64,000 nucleotides of DNA from Tetragonia tetragonoides (lineage: Eukaryota; Streptophyta; Magnoliopsida; Caryophyllales; Aizoaceae): the NCBI GenBank assembly GCA_038025085.1, contig CM076146.1:20159001-20223000 (forward strand), read 5' to 3'. The position numbers were made by a program, and so were the translations under genes. Every line of letters starts with the position of its first letter. The stretch's first letter is position 1. Shown piece after piece: positions 1 through 11,382 of the stretch. The notes under the pieces were generated by a model, which saw only the letters and a list, made by a program, of their open reading frames with translations, did not search any database and was not told where the DNA came from.

Positions 1-777
1 AGCGCTACCATAGTCCATAAACATCAACCCAACACCTCCTTTGAGGCTCCCCTTTAGGCCAGGGCATGGTAAAGGGAATGTCAAGCACTGTCATTCCACC
101 TAAAATGGTTTTTGTCAAGCTATCAACCATCCTCCTCTCTTTGAACGATCCAAAATTGTTGAAGTTAATTAGTCACCCTCTTCATGAATGTTGCTATTTA
201 GGTAGGGCTTTCCAATCAATGTCTCGCCTATCAAACCCTTCCGAGCAGTTAATTTTCACAATAGCTTGATAAGCTCTATCCCTTGCTTCTTATGTCACCC
301 TAAGAAGGCAAGCTTTGCCCCTATTGATGGTCATCTTCTTTTCGGAGGGAATAAGAGCATCTTCGTTACCACCAACAAACAAATAACGATGGGGGAGGCA
401 AAATACAAAGGCACGCTTCTTGTACCTCATATCCATCGCATCCCGGGCGCTAGAGGTGAAGATCAACATCCTCACCATGAAGCACTTGACCTGCTTGATG
501 GGAAGACAACCCGAGGTACCTTTGAAAATCACCCACAAAAGCGTTCCCCACGTAAGGAACGGCGAGAGGGCTTACGGTTGGAAAGCCAATGATATCGGAA
601 AACTCCTCCACCAACAGGCACATCTCATGAGCACCAAAACGGAAAACATGGAACTTTGGGTTCCAAAACTCAGTGGAAGCACGAAGAAAGTCCCACAAAA
701 TCATAACTTGGCTGTAATCTCTCCTCTACCTTCATGGAGGCCAACCAAGCATCAAAGGCATCATCAAAGTTCACCAT
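1..777 (-). pseudogene. PMD-like pseudogene P1, 3' part off the left edge
   Basis: The start ATG lies at 777-775 and matches the start of P4 (both begin MVNFDD). Reading leftward with frame changes, I see FWNPKFHVFRFGAHEMC, then VEEFSDIIGFP, then KKRAFVFCLPHRYLFVGGNE near 410-350, then a degraded tail that continues to base 1. This layout is that of the plant mobile domain superfamily, a domain known from Arabidopsis MAIN/MAIL proteins and from many plant transposons; its biochemical role is unclear. Frameshifts near 700 and 480 and stops near 294, 210 and 190 show it is not translatable. A TATA box and palindrome array lie upstream. It could be a cargo gene of a retroelement rather than a host gene. 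The family call rests on motifs read by eye. Confidence 0.6.
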
Positions 778-862
778 TGTTAGGATTAAGGATTTTCTCT
801 CAAGGAATTTTCTCTCTCTAAGGGCTCAAACTATGTGGTAAGAAGAGAAGAGAAAGAAACCC

Positions 863-872
863 GACTATATAG
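863..872 (-). promoter_or_regulatory. TATA box of P1
   Basis: On the minus strand the sequence reads CTATATAGTC, about 90 bases upstream of the P1 ATG. The matching P4 start also has a TATA box (CTATATAA) about 90 bases upstream, which supports a shared promoter layout. Confidence 0.55.
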
Positions 873-927
873 AGGTCACGGTTGGATTCCCGTCGAAAAA
901 TTAAGGAAATTCAGACAATTGACGAAA

Positions 928-1085
928 AAGGGGCCAGGCGGCCTCTAAGCTAGTCCGGACGGCATAGCCGTTAGGACAAGCGGCTGAGCTGCTCTAGCCA
1001 ACACCATGACCGCTCGGACAAGCGGCCAAACCGCTAGCCGTAGTCGCTTGCCCAAGCGGCGTAGCCGGTAACCGCTGGAGCTCTA
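928..1085. repeat. AGCGG/CCGCT palindrome array upstream of P1
   Basis: Short imperfect inverted repeats built from AGCGG and CCGCT cores recur here, for example GACAAGCGGCCAAACCGCT and CGGCATAGCCG. The array sits just upstream of the P1 TATA box. Equivalent arrays precede P2, P4, P5, P6 and the TATA boxes of LTRs Y, X and Z. Confidence 0.6.
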
Positions 1086-1090
1086 GCACA

Positions 1091-1515
1091 GCCACTAGGA
1101 GCTCTAGCGATCACCCTATATAGGTGCCTGGTGTGCTATTTCGTGAGAGGCCTCGGTCCACCCGACCCTACCGCCTGACTGAGTTCTACTTTCCTAATTC
1201 CCACTTGGATAGAATTTGGAAGCCTTCCCTTTTCATTTTGGCTTTTGCCACTTTTCTATTTTATTCCCTTTTTATTATCTTTTCCTATCTTCTTCTTTAT
1301 TTATTTTTACTTTTAGGAGAAGGGGTACCCCAATTGTGCTAAATTCTCGGGAATCTTAAATTCTTAAATGTCGTGATTTGTGATTTCCCATTCGGAAATT
1401 AGATGATAAAATTCACATATGGGCATTTGGGTGATATTTTTATGCGTGAATAAAATGTAATATTTATAGCAGGTTTAATACAAGCCCGAAAGTTCAAAAT
1501 GCACTACAACAAATA
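1091..1515. other. Spacer between P1 promoter and P2 stop, no gene seen
   Basis: This is AT-rich DNA with a T- and pyrimidine-rich stretch around 1225-1315. It contains no ORF with recognisable protein content and no RNA gene. It probably holds the P2 3' flank. Confidence 0.5.
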
Positions 1516-4500
1516 TCACTGGCCATCTTCGCCAGTACTCGGACCCGCCTGAGACGACTCTCCGGGTCCACTCGATGATGGAGCACCTGAAGGACCGGGC
1601 TGAGACATTGCCCAAGCTCTAGGGTGAAAAGCAAATAATGAACCGGTCAAGTAAGCGGGATGCAATGAATGACGCGGTAGCTCCGACGTGCCAGGATAGC
1701 CGCCAGACCCCGTACTCTCCTGACTGCAAGAACCCCTTGGAGGGACTGGAGGATACATGGGCATATGGTAGCCCAGATACCACATATAGGGAGGCGGTGC
1801 AGGCCACTGCGGAAGATAAGGCACTTGGGGCTGGTTCCCCGTATCCACTTTAGCTCGAGGAGTCCCCTGACGCACCTCCGTACTCTCCGGCCTAGGACGA
1901 GGACGCTGCGGTGTAGACACCGAATGCGAAGCACGAATACTTGGAGGCCTAGGAGGCCATACCACATGAACGGGTTGCGAAATGAGCTCAAGGTCAGAAA
2001 ATTACAAAAATTCAAATCAAGCACTATTACTTGAAATGAACATACTTTCGAACGTCGAACCGACGACTCGTGCATACACTCCGAGACGCGAATCTGGAAA
2101 TCCAATTCTTAAAGGCATGCATGCCTCTATAGATCTTCCGTGTCTCAGGAGCATCCAACTGTGCACATAAAGAACAGAGTCAGCTTAAGTACAAAGGAAA
2201 CATTGGAAATTACAATGGATTCTCACTTACCCCCCTACAACCAGCTGGTTGAGGCAATCCCTCAACCTCCTCACTAGGGCAACAAAAATCAGGAATCAGT
2301 ATAACCTGAGGAGACCCGTCCGCTCCTGTGTAACTCGCCGACATGGTACGAGGAGTAGGACGCGGAGAAGAGACAGACGAGGAACTCGCAACACTCTTCA
2401 AAGACTTAAAGATATTAGACACAAATCTAAAGTTTCAAACAAATTAAGAAATAAAGTACATTACTTATCGGGTCGGTGGAGAAGTTGGGCCATAATCGAG
2501 CCTCAACAAAATCAGTATATGCCACCATGAGATCCACCTCAGGATCAGCCGGAAGCAAATACTCAAGGGCATTCGCCCCAACGGTGGCCGCCCTTACCTG
2601 CTCCAAGGTAAGGTGACGAACATAAAGCATAGAATCCGGAGGATCCAAAGGAATCCTCGGAGCCGGAAGGTGGGAGAAAGTATGCCTAATCAGTCTCTCT
2701 CCCAAAACCACTCAAAACCGAAAGGGCCCTCAAAAAGGATCCTCCTCTGGCCGTCCTCCCAAGCACCCAAAAATCTGTCCCAGAGATCCGGGACGTAATC
2801 CGTCCAAGGGAATCAGTCGACCTGCAAAAGCAAAGGAATAAGCACACAAAAGGATGAAAAGTACAATAAAAGCACAAAAGATGATCACTTACATCCTGAG
2901 CGGTCAAGGGATAGATCGCCTCACTAAGGGCGTGCAGCGTGGTAAATGGTTAAGACGCCTGTCCCCTCTAGGCCTACATCGCTGGAAAGGACATGTCCTC
3001 TGTCTGGAGAAGAGGGGAAAGGTCGGAGAAATGCTCATAAAACCAAATCTAAGACATGCAAAGCACATGGATTAGGCACAAGTTATGAGTAGAAAAGCCA
3101 AAAACACGAACTAAAAGAAGGGTAAAAGAAAATTACCTCCATAACCTGCCAATAACCGACCAAGGAGACGCGAGACGCGCCCTCCTCTCCACTGAGGCGG
3201 CTGGACTGCGTCAAGCCCCGAAGAATACAAGAGTATGCGGGAAGACCCCATTTGTACTCCACAACTCTGTCCAAATCCCGCAAGCACGGGAAATAGCGAA
3301 CATGGTACCTACTATCTTTATCCGAAAATACGGAACGAGCTAGAACATAGGCCAAGAAAAGGTGAGCATGCTGCTCCGTCGTGACCTTCTTCAACTTCCT
3401 GGGGTTGGTAAAGAACTGGACCATAACGTTAGTCTGGCCATACTCCCTACCATCCCAGTTGGCCCCAAAAAGGCCAAACATCTCTACCATGGCATCCCTG
3501 CTCACATCTCCATAAGTGATAGGCATACCGGTACAAGGGTGCGCGAAAATGAGACCGAACTCGATTGGGGTGATCATGATCTCACCCATAGGAAAATGAA
3601 AAGCACTGGTAGTATCCCAGTACCTCTCCGCAAGACATCTAACGAGCAAGCGGTCGGAGCGCTCAGCAGAAGCGATGGACGCTAAAAAGTGACCGAAGCC
3701 ACAACGCTACACAATAGAGGTGACCGAAGGAGTCACATATCTACGGGCTTTCTCGATACCAGAAAGGCTACCGTAACCCCACATGGTAGTGTCGACATCC
3801 TATACAACACAATAACTGCAAGACAATTAGCTAGGTGATCCTAGTAACAACTACCAGTCTCCGGTTTAGTCCTAATTTTTTACAACTCGTAAAGTTTAGC
3901 ATTTTAGTTAAACCAATATGACAAGAGCGAATTTTAAAGAGAACAAATTTCACACAATTTTATTCTCCACATATGTACTCAAAAAACGATCTACCACCAC
4001 AACAAAAATAAACTTCACCCAAGTTTATTTTCACAAAAAGTATCCATGATAATTGCAACGAGAATAAATTTCATACAAGTTTATTTTCCACCATTAAAGA
4101 TGAATTTCACGCAAATTCATTCTTCACATGCAAATATATATGATACAAGAAACCTACGGGAATTCACAAATTAGCAAGAAAAACAATTTCATGCAAATTG
4201 GTTTTTCCACATTTAGCTACACTACAGTTCTCAACCTAAAAATTCTATGTTTGCCTACACATGATTTTCTATGTGTAAAAGAGCAAGAAAAAAAAAAACC
4301 GACGACATACCCGACATTTGGTACCAACGGTAACCAAATGCTCCTTCTTCTTGAAAACAAGATCGTTGGGCTCCCAACGATTGGTAGGATGAAAATCACT
4401 ACCAGTGAACTCGTCCTGGACTAACCGGTGCTTACTAACCCGGTGATGGGGTATACCGAAAACGAATACCAGAGTGAAAACATTAGGGGCCTCATGAACA

Positions 4501-4550
4501 AGAATCTCTTGCTCCTTCCTTTTCCTACCTCCTCTAAGTTTAGGAGCCAA
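1516..4550 (-). pseudogene. Seven-exon PMD-like pseudogene P2
   Basis: This is the most complete PMD-like locus in the window. Inferred exons in coding order are 4550-4311, 3799-3137, 3048-2893, 2821-2469, 2395-2231, 2158-2046 and 1974-1516; order and donors were cross-checked against P3, P5 and P6. The PMD core is in exon 2 (AERYWDTTSAFHFPMGE, then GLIFAHPCTGMPITYGD). Exon 4 holds the segment ending YTDFVEARLWPNFSTDP. Exon 7 is open for 153 codons and is proline/tyrosine-rich (MPMYPPVPPRG), ending GEDGQ. Breaks: the expected ATG is TTG at 4550-4548 (P5 has ATG at the same place); stop TAG at 3709-3707; three stops in exon 3; a stop and a frameshift in exon 4; the exon 4 donor is AT where P3 has GT; the exon 7 acceptor is AA where P3 has AG. 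It is clearly a decayed gene. Function is unknown beyond the domain. Confidence 0.7.
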
Positions 4551-4807
4551 GGATGAAGAGCAAAAATGGAGTTTTAGGAAATTTGAGTGAAACTCACAAA
4601 ACTCACAAATTCACACAATTTTGAGTTTTGACACTCAAAAACACAAGAACAACTAACAAAATCAAGTTCTACTAAGAATTTGAGCAAGAAAACCGCAAGA
4701 TTTGGAGCTAGGGGCTTTAATGGAGGTTGAGAGCTTTGAAGAGAAAAATCGAGGAGAGAGAAAGGAGAACGAAAAATGGGGAAGATGACCCATTTCGGCC
4801 TCCCCTT

Positions 4808-5045
4808 TCCCTTTTATGCACACCCGCGCAAAACCTAATACCCGGTCAAACCACTTAGGTGGACGGTCAGACTGCCCAGCTGGCGGTTAAATCGCAAGAC
4901 AGGCGGCTTGGCCGCTAGTCCCAACGACTTGACCATTTGGGTGAGCGGTTCAACCGCTCCACCAAGCTGCGTAGCCGCTTCACCAAGCGGTTTAGCCGCT
5001 CCACCTAGCGGTTCAACCGCTTGACGTGGCGGTTTGGCCGCCTGA
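4808..5045 (-). promoter_or_regulatory. P2 promoter: TATA-like box and palindrome array
   Basis: A TATA-like GCATAAAAG occurs on the minus strand at about 4811-4819. Immediately upstream (4835-5045) is the densest palindrome array of the window, including AGCGGTTCAACCGCT (twice), AGCGGTTTAGCCGCT and GGCGGTTTGGCCGCC. The arms are AGCGG/CCGCT with a 5-base middle. Confidence 0.55.
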
Positions 5046-5287
5046 CCCACTCTCTCTCTTATGACGTTTTAAGGGCCATTGGCTAAAAATCAGTGGGCCC
5101 CACGCGAGGTCCATAGCATTTATTTGCGTGCCAAAGTTCGTTTATTAAAATAGGACTACTTTGAACCCACAGGTATGTACATTTATACTCGACCAAATGG
5201 CATGGGCTCGCACCCGACCTAAGGTCTGAGTAACATTTTATTACCCTTTACAATAACACTTACTACCCATCTTATTTCTAACAAATT

Positions 5288-5866
5288 ATTTTTATTGTGT
5301 AACCTACAGCACAGGGTTCCCCTGCGACTGAAAATCGAAGGACGTTTATTGTTTGATCTACAGCAGGGGGTCACCCTTCGACTAAAAATCGAATGATTTT
5401 TTATCATTACTCTTATTTCTAACGAAATATTTTTATTGTGTAACCTACTGCACAGGGTTCCCCTTCGACTGAAAATCGAAGGACGTTTATTGTTTGACCT
5501 ACAGCACAGAGTCGCCATTCGATTAAAAATCAAAGGATTTTTATTACTCTTATTTTCTAACGAATTAAATTTATTGTGTAACCTACAGCATGGGGTTCCC
5601 CTTTGATTGATAATCGAAAGACATTTATTGTGTAACCTACAGCACAGGGTTCCCTTTCGACTGAAAATTGAAGGACGTTTATTTTTTGACCTCCAGCACA
5701 GGGTCGCCATTCGATTAAAAATCAAAGGATGTTTATTACTCTTATTTCTAACAAAACATTTTTATTGTTTAACCTACAGCACAGGGTTCCCATTCGACAA
5801 AAAATCGAAGGACATTTATTGTTTGACCTACAACACATGGTCAACCTTCAACTAAAAATTTCAATG
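5288..5866. repeat. Tandem array of 55-57 bp subunits in about 140-bp dimers
   Basis: Units begin with AACCTACAGC or GACCTACAGC at 5301, 5355, 5442, 5496, 5580, 5634, 5688, 5773 and 5825. Spacing is mostly one short step (about 55) and one long step (about 84), so the higher-order unit is about 140 bases. Each unit contains CGACT(G/A)AAAATCGAAGGA, itself an inverted repeat. The minus strand is open for 168 codons, but only because the repeat is stop-poor. Confidence 0.8.
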
Positions 5867-6121
5867 ATTCTTCTAAAACCCAGGTAAGATTTGCAAAAGT
5901 GCTTTTACTGGGTATGGACGACGTTTATTCAGTTTATCTGATTATTGTTCTCTTTTGTTTCTTCTCTTTTCTTCAGTACCTTGTTTCCATCACGGAAACC
6001 AAAGTACAGGTGTTGCTGAGTGAGGAAGTGTAGCTTGGTATTTAATTGTGGGCTTGTCCTCTAGACATATTATTTATTTTGGTTTATGGGATTTTGGTTT
6101 TTGCCCTAGAAGGCAAAGTTG
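5866..6121. repeat. 256-bp segment duplicated at 52147-52408
   Basis: From TTTCAATGATTCTTCTAAAA to GAAGGCAAAGTTG this matches 52147-52408 with scattered substitutions. Here it is followed directly by LTR Y1. A possible short coding tail, ETKVQVLLSEEV then stop, is shared (ETKVQMLLSEDV in the other copy), and a pyrimidine tract ending CAG precedes it, so it could be a last exon and 3' UTR. I do not recognise the protein. Confidence 0.65.
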
Positions 6122-7658
6122 TGTAGACACCAAAAATTGTGTCTATGATAAGTCCCCATAAAAACCCAAGAATGAAAGGGTTCGATTTTGCTCTAACTTC
6201 GGTTGCGAGAATAAATGCTCTGATGATTAGCCCAGTTCCTTTGAATTAACCAGTGGAAGCCTTTTGTATAGGTGATCCAAACCAGTTGGACTCAATTCAA
6301 TTGGAGTCCAAAACTGAGAAATAGGCCTCTTTGAACCTAAAGGCCCAAAAGGGAACCCAAACCCATGAGTCAACCCTTGGTCAAACAAGGGAACTCAGTC
6401 AATCCCGCGTGGACCCCCTCGAAAAAGCCTCCCCCGCTTAGAAAAGTAGTCAGCCGCCTATACAGGCATGCCTCTCCAGGTCCAAGCGGCCACGCTTGAG
6501 TTCATGCAGTTTGACCGCTTGCCTTACGGCTTGACCGCTTATCCTACCAGCTCAACCGCTCGACCTAGCTGCATGGTCGGCGGGACCTTTTCCCGCGGAC
6601 GGTAAATTCGAGGCCCATTCGATCTCCGTGCCAAACCCTGGCAGCTCCCCCTCTTCTATATAAACAAACCTTAGGGTTCAATTGAAGGGGTTGGGAATTC
6701 GAGAGGTTGGCAGATTCTCTCTCAGGTTGGACAATAGGTTGACTCTCTCTCTCTCTCTCTCACATTAAAACTAGAAATTCTTATTCTACTCCTTCTTTAG
6801 GTTAGCCCTAGCACCATAAAATAAGCCTTCATACTTCATCAAGCGCATGAATTCAAGCAACATAACCCAATAAGTTCATTGTGAGCATCCAACCTGAGGG
6901 TTTTCAATAAATTTTATATTGTTTGTTATTACTAACGAATTTGGTTTACGTGATATGTACATGCATTGGCGCGTAATCGAGCAAAAGGGCTTGTATTAAG
7001 ACTAATTAATTGATGAATGAATGTTTTAAATGTTGTTATTTATTGCTTCTTATGTTTAAATTATGCTTTGTTTGTGTATTAGTTGGTGAATTATTTTTTT
7101 GTCTTCTAACTCGCATGTTTTAGCATATTTATTGTTTTCTAGTAATAAGAGCATGTAATTTGATAAATTTGTAAAAGTGGTCACAAGAATAATAATTGTT
7201 CAACCCATTAGTTAAAACTAGGAATTTGGACAAATTGAACCTTGTTTGGAACCGTAGCATTAATCATTATATTGAATCGATTAGTAAAGGCCGTTGTTGT
7301 CTATGGGCGAGTTGGGTGCCTAACACCTTCCTAGCTCGTACTCACGCCCCCGAACTCATTTATGAAGTCAATTTCCCCAATAGGGATTTGGGTGTACAGG
7401 AATTGAGTTGACATCTTTCCAGACTATCGACATGATTCCAAGGTTTCCAAATTACCTTAAATTTGATGGCGACTTCCGATAATCTTAATCATGTTCTTAG
7501 TGCAAAAAGAAAATCTTCATGTGCATTCACACTCAAAGATTCACGAAAACCCGAACAACCGCGCTCAACCTCGGGTTTGGGACGGTTTAGTGGTGTCGAG
7601 TCGTGCACAACGACGTCGATAGCTCCCAGGAAATCATTGTAAATTCGGGGCTGTTACA
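6122..7658 (+). mobile_element. LTR Y1 (Tat/Ogre-type long terminal repeat)
   Basis: The sequence runs from TGTAGACACC to GCTGTTACA, a TG..CA pair, over 1537 bases and matches Y2 (38633-40083). It has a palindrome array, a TATATAAA box at 6657-6664, a CT microsatellite near 6740-6762 and the U5 block GGTGCCTAACACCTTCC near 7315. No PBS follows at 7659; instead a truncated minus-strand Ogre integrase begins. No target-site duplication is evident, so it is a solo or rearranged LTR. Confidence 0.7.
6445..6664 (+). promoter_or_regulatory. LTR Y1 promoter: palindrome array plus TATATAAA
   Basis: GC-rich AGCGG/CCGCT-type units including an AGCCGCC at 6453 (a match to the plant GCC-box core) occupy about 6450-6600, followed by TATATAAA at 6657-6664. 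Transcription of the LTR would start about 30 bases later. Confidence 0.5.
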
Positions 7659-7929
7659 TCTTGCCAATTATATCTATCCCCCAAGCCGAGAAGGGCCAAG
7701 GAGAGGTGAAAGTGTATAATGTGGTCGGCGGGAAATGTTGGAAGTTTGCATGTGTCTGGCATTGCATGCATCTTTTGACTAATTCACCACAGTCTTTCTC
7801 CATTGTGGTCCAATAATAGCCAAGCGTAGTTATCTTCTTAGACAACATCATACCACTCATGTGTGGTCCACAAACTCCTCCATGTACGTCTCTTAGGACT
7901 TTGTGGGCCATTTCGGTGCCTAAACACAA
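7659..7929 (-). pseudogene. Ogre A integrase, H2C2 zinc-binding domain only
   Basis: The translation holds HGGVCGPHMSG followed by CGELVKRCMQCQTH, the His2Cys2 zinc-binding motif at the N-terminus of retroviral-type integrases, then PWPFSAWGIDIIGK, which includes the first catalytic Asp (GID). The catalytic core after that is missing because LTR Y1 begins at 7658. The fragment is the broken 3' end of Ogre A pol. Confidence 0.8.
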
Positions 7930-9281
7930 GAAATTAATCTCATTTGGGGTTTTCTTGTATATTTTACCTTGTACTTCAATAAATTAGGCTGCGAGCCTCC
8001 TAAGGCCTTTTGGGCTCTGCGGCTAGAATCAGGAGGGTAAATTTGATGGATGAGTAGGTTCTTTATGTCAGTGTACCACTCATCTTCTTCATCATTGCAT
8101 ACCTCCAAAGCGTCGCAGTATGAAGGTTCAGACCTTCTTTGTACGCAAATAGGCATCTTTCGAATGGAATCGGGTATGTTGATCATGCTTGCCAATTTAG
8201 CCAATGCATCTGCGAATTGGTTATCTTCTCCTGGAAGATATGTGAAATTTCTTTGGTTGAAGTATACCACAATTTTGCCAAAGTATTCTTGGTAGAGTGC
8301 TAAAGATTCAATTTTGACTTTCCAGACTTTGGAAATCTGGTTAATTATGAGGGATGAGTCACCATAGACTCGTAGTGTTTTGATACCAAGTCTTATGGCG
8401 GATTGTATCCTATTATGCATGCTTCATATTCCGCGCCGTTGTTGGTGACCTCATGGTCCAACATGACTGAAAGAGGTGTATGTGCATCGTCAGGAGACAC
8501 TATCAATACTCCTACCCTAAATCCTTTTTGGTTAGATGCTCCATCGAAATATAGTTGTCATGTCTTGGTGTCTACAATCATAACCCCCTCGTCCGGGAAG
8601 TGATATTCTTCCTTGTTGTCGGGTTCGTTTATAGCTTGATCAGCTAGGTATTCCGAAATAGCATGTCCCTTAATTGCCTTTTGGTGTTCAAGTTTGAGGT
8701 CAAACTCGGATAAAAGAACTATCCATCTTGCTATTCTACCGCTTAGAATGGGCTTTTAAAATATATATTTTAGAGGATTTTCTCTCGATCTTATGTGGAT
8801 ATTATGTTGGATCATATAATGTCGCAGTTTCTTTGTCGTGGCGACCAAAGCTAGACATGTTTTTTTCCAGAGGGGAATAGCGGGTTTCGTATTCTAGAAA
8901 CTTCTTGCTGACATAGTAGATGGCATTCTCTTCCTTGTTTATTACCTGGGCTAGCATGCCCCCCATTGACGTTTCCGTGACAGTAAGTTAGAGACTTACA
9001 GGCATGCCTGGAGTGGGCGGTACTAGTAAGGGTGGTTAAGACAGATAGGCCATAATTTTGTCAAAGGCCTTTCTGTTCATCCCATTCTATTTTTACCTCT
9101 TTCTTGAGCTTTTTGAATATGGGCTCGCATGTGATAGTCAATGTAGAAATGAATCAACTAATGTATTGGATTCTTCCCGAGAAGTCCTTGATTTCTTTCA
9201 CTGTTTTTGGAGGAGGCATGTCTATTATGGCCTTGATCTTGGATGGATCAATCTCGATCCCTCTGTTGCTTATGACGAATC
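7920..9281 (-). pseudogene. Ogre A RNase H region, degraded
   Basis: On the minus strand, near 8600-8430, I read YFDGASNQKG and then VTNNGAEYEA, the first catalytic Asp and the Glu-containing motif of an archaeal-type RNase H, typical of Tat elements. After a frame change VYGDSSLIINQI follows (catalytic Asp), then LPGEDNQFADALAKLASM. This second RNase H lies between reverse transcriptase and integrase. The upstream part (8620-9281), where the Ty3-type RNase H should be, is broken by several stops. The domain is not functional. Confidence 0.75.
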
Positions 9282-10559
9282 CTAAAAGTTTACCGGACGT
9301 GACCTAGAATGCGCACTTTTGGGATTAAGCCTCATGTTGTACTTTCTAAGCCTATCAAAAAACTTTTGAAGTGAGGGTACGTGCACTTCTCTTTCTTTGA
9401 ACTTTATGATCATGTCATCCACGTATACTTTTGCTTCTTTGAGCATCATATCGTGAAGAAGGGTGGTTGCGGTTGTTTGATATGTGGCCCTTGCATTCTT
9501 AAGCCCATATGGCATTAGAGTGTAGCAATAGGTGCCCCATCGGGTGATGAAAGTCGTTTTCTCCTTATCCTCTTTGTCTATCAGGACTTGATTATACCCT
9601 GCGTACCCGTCCATGAATGATACGACGGCGTGTCCAGCTGTATTGTCTACTAGGACATCTATGTGGGGTAGTGGAAAGTCATATTTGGGGCTTGCGTTGT
9701 TTATGTTCCTGAAATCCACGCACATTCGTATTCGTCCATCCTTTATTGGGACTGAAAAAATGTTGGCTACCCAATCGGGGTAATTGGCCAGTCTTATGAA
9801 GCCTGCATCAAGTTGTTTCTGGACCTCTTCTTTGATCTTAAGGGCCCATTCCGGTTTCATTCTTCTTAGCTTTTGCTTGACTGGTTTGCAATCGGGTTTT
9901 AGCAGGATGGTATGTTGAGCAATGTTGCGGTCTATGCCGGGCATGTCCTTGTAGGACCAGGAAAAAAACATCCGTATAATTCTTTAGGAGTGTTACCAAT
10001 TGTTTGCGTTCATTAGAAGTTAAAGACAAGCCTATTTGGACGTGGCGTGGCTAATCATTAGTTGCAATATTTATTGTCTCCTTTTCTTCGACTATTAAAG
10101 TCTTTTGCTCATGTTCGATTAATGCTTAAATGACTTCTTTTAGCATTTCTGTTATGTCTTTTAAATTATTAACAACAAGGCAATCCGAGTAAGTGAAATC
10201 ATCACTCATAACATTAAAAGAAGCGGACAATACATCAATGACGTCGTCACTAGCGACCTTAGTAGCAACAGAAAAGAGTGGGGTGGACTACCCGACACTT
10301 CTAGGATAACAGAGTCAGAATCATTCTCGGAATCAGAATTGGGCCCTTCTGAAGGACCATTGCGGATCGTGAACTTGTACTTGACTCCTTCTACCGGAGC
10401 CCACTTTGTCTCATGCTACCAGGTGGCGCGGTCGGGCCCAATTGGGGCAATCAGCTTGGACGGGTCGAAACCTTCGTTGAAAAGCACAGTCAGGGGAAGT
10501 TTTCCCGTTGCCTCATTGTATTGGCGACATTCTTCGCCAAATAGTAGCCCAAAGTCGTT
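9282..10559 (-). pseudogene. Ogre A reverse transcriptase and upstream linker
   Basis: The minus strand encodes DMPGIDRNIAQH, RMCVDFRNINNASPKYDFPL, SFMDGYAGYNQV and the catalytic VYVDDMI (YVDD at 9425-9414), followed by LRKYNMRLNPKS. These are the fingers and palm motifs of a Ty3/Gypsy reverse transcriptase of Tat type. The linker 10030-10559 reads as acidic, serine-rich protein with stops near 10420, 10130 and 10050 on the minus strand. A frameshift at about 9970 separates linker and polymerase. The chromovirus insertion at 10560 splits the linker from the protease ORF. Confidence 0.8.
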
Positions 10560-10564
10560 GGGTG
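10560..10564. repeat. Left target-site duplication GGGTG
   Basis: GGGTG precedes the 5' LTR and recurs exactly at 17117-17121 after the 3' LTR, the 5-base duplication expected of an LTR retrotransposon. Confidence 0.95.
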
Positions 10565-11367
10565 TGACACGAAATCAATTGAGCAAGCTGCTGCTCCAAG
10601 AACAAGCTTGACCATGCTATGGGCGAGCATCCCTTCTCTATCTCATATTGCAAGCTTGTTTGGCACCAAGGCAGACAATGGGGGGTGTACTCTACTCATT
10701 AGGGACACCTAAAACATCAGGGTTATCATTTAAATGCTTTCAATAATTTAGATCAATGTAATTAGTCTTTCAATTCCGTACAGGTAGACGTTAATCAACA
10801 TTAGTGCAGCTAAAGGGTGGGAATTAAGTGCCATGTTATTGATCCTAGTAACCTGCTCCTTTTGAGTTTGTTTAATGCCTTGGGGATCAAGTGATAAGGA
10901 CATCTACCAGCTCAAGAGGAGCCAAGTCGCATTAATGACCAGCAGTACAAAGGACACGCTCCAATTTGTACTATTAGGGACCAAACAGTTTTGGGACCAC
11001 TTTTTGAGGTCTTCTCTCATGAGGACAGCAAGGATTCTTTCTAGGGTATTCCATTAGGGTTTGTTGCATGTTTGAGCCTATAAATATGTAATGAAATTGA
11101 ATGTAATACTCAGATTATGTGAATGAGAAAAACCGATAGAGTGCTGCCTCTATTTCTGAAATCTTAAACCCTTTATCTCTTGTTTGGTGGCTTTGCCTTT
11201 ATAACTTGAGTGGTGAGTTTGAGTAGCCCCTTTATCAACTGAATCTGGTGGTTTTACCTTTAGGATTCATTTGTGTTGAGCTCCAATTTATCCCTTTTAT
11301 TTCACAAGTTTTGTTCTTGAGAGATTCAATACAAGTGAGAGATTTTAACGAGCTAGTTTACGCATCA
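10565..11367 (+). repeat. Chromovirus 5' LTR
   Basis: This 803-base copy starts TGACACGAAATC and ends TTTACGCATCA. It lacks a 30-base block present in the 3' LTR at about 16711-16740. About 15 substitutions separate the two LTRs in their first 325 bases. Confidence 0.95.
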
Positions 11368-11370
11368 AAG

Positions 11371-11382
11371 TGGTATCAGAGC
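11371..11382 (+). other. Chromovirus primer-binding site (initiator tRNA-Met)
   Basis: TGGTATCAGAGC begins three bases after the 5' LTR and is complementary to the 3' end of plant initiator tRNA-Met, the usual chromovirus primer. Confidence 0.92.

Noticed and set aside
1124..1342. 72-codon hydrophobic ORF
   Set aside because: Low-complexity T-rich DNA between P1 and P2 with no homology to other loci in the window.
5219..5725. 168-codon minus-strand ORF with repeated Cys/Arg-rich peptide
   Set aside because: It is exactly the translation of the tandem array; there is no start context, domain or promoter, and openness follows from the repeat composition.
5288..5866. Possible CRISPR-like array (regular repeats)
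   Set aside because: Spacers are not unique, units are degenerate and the context is plant nuclear DNA.
8050..8603. Plus-strand ORFs across the Ogre RNase H
   Set aside because: They are antisense shadows of the recognisable RNase H frame.
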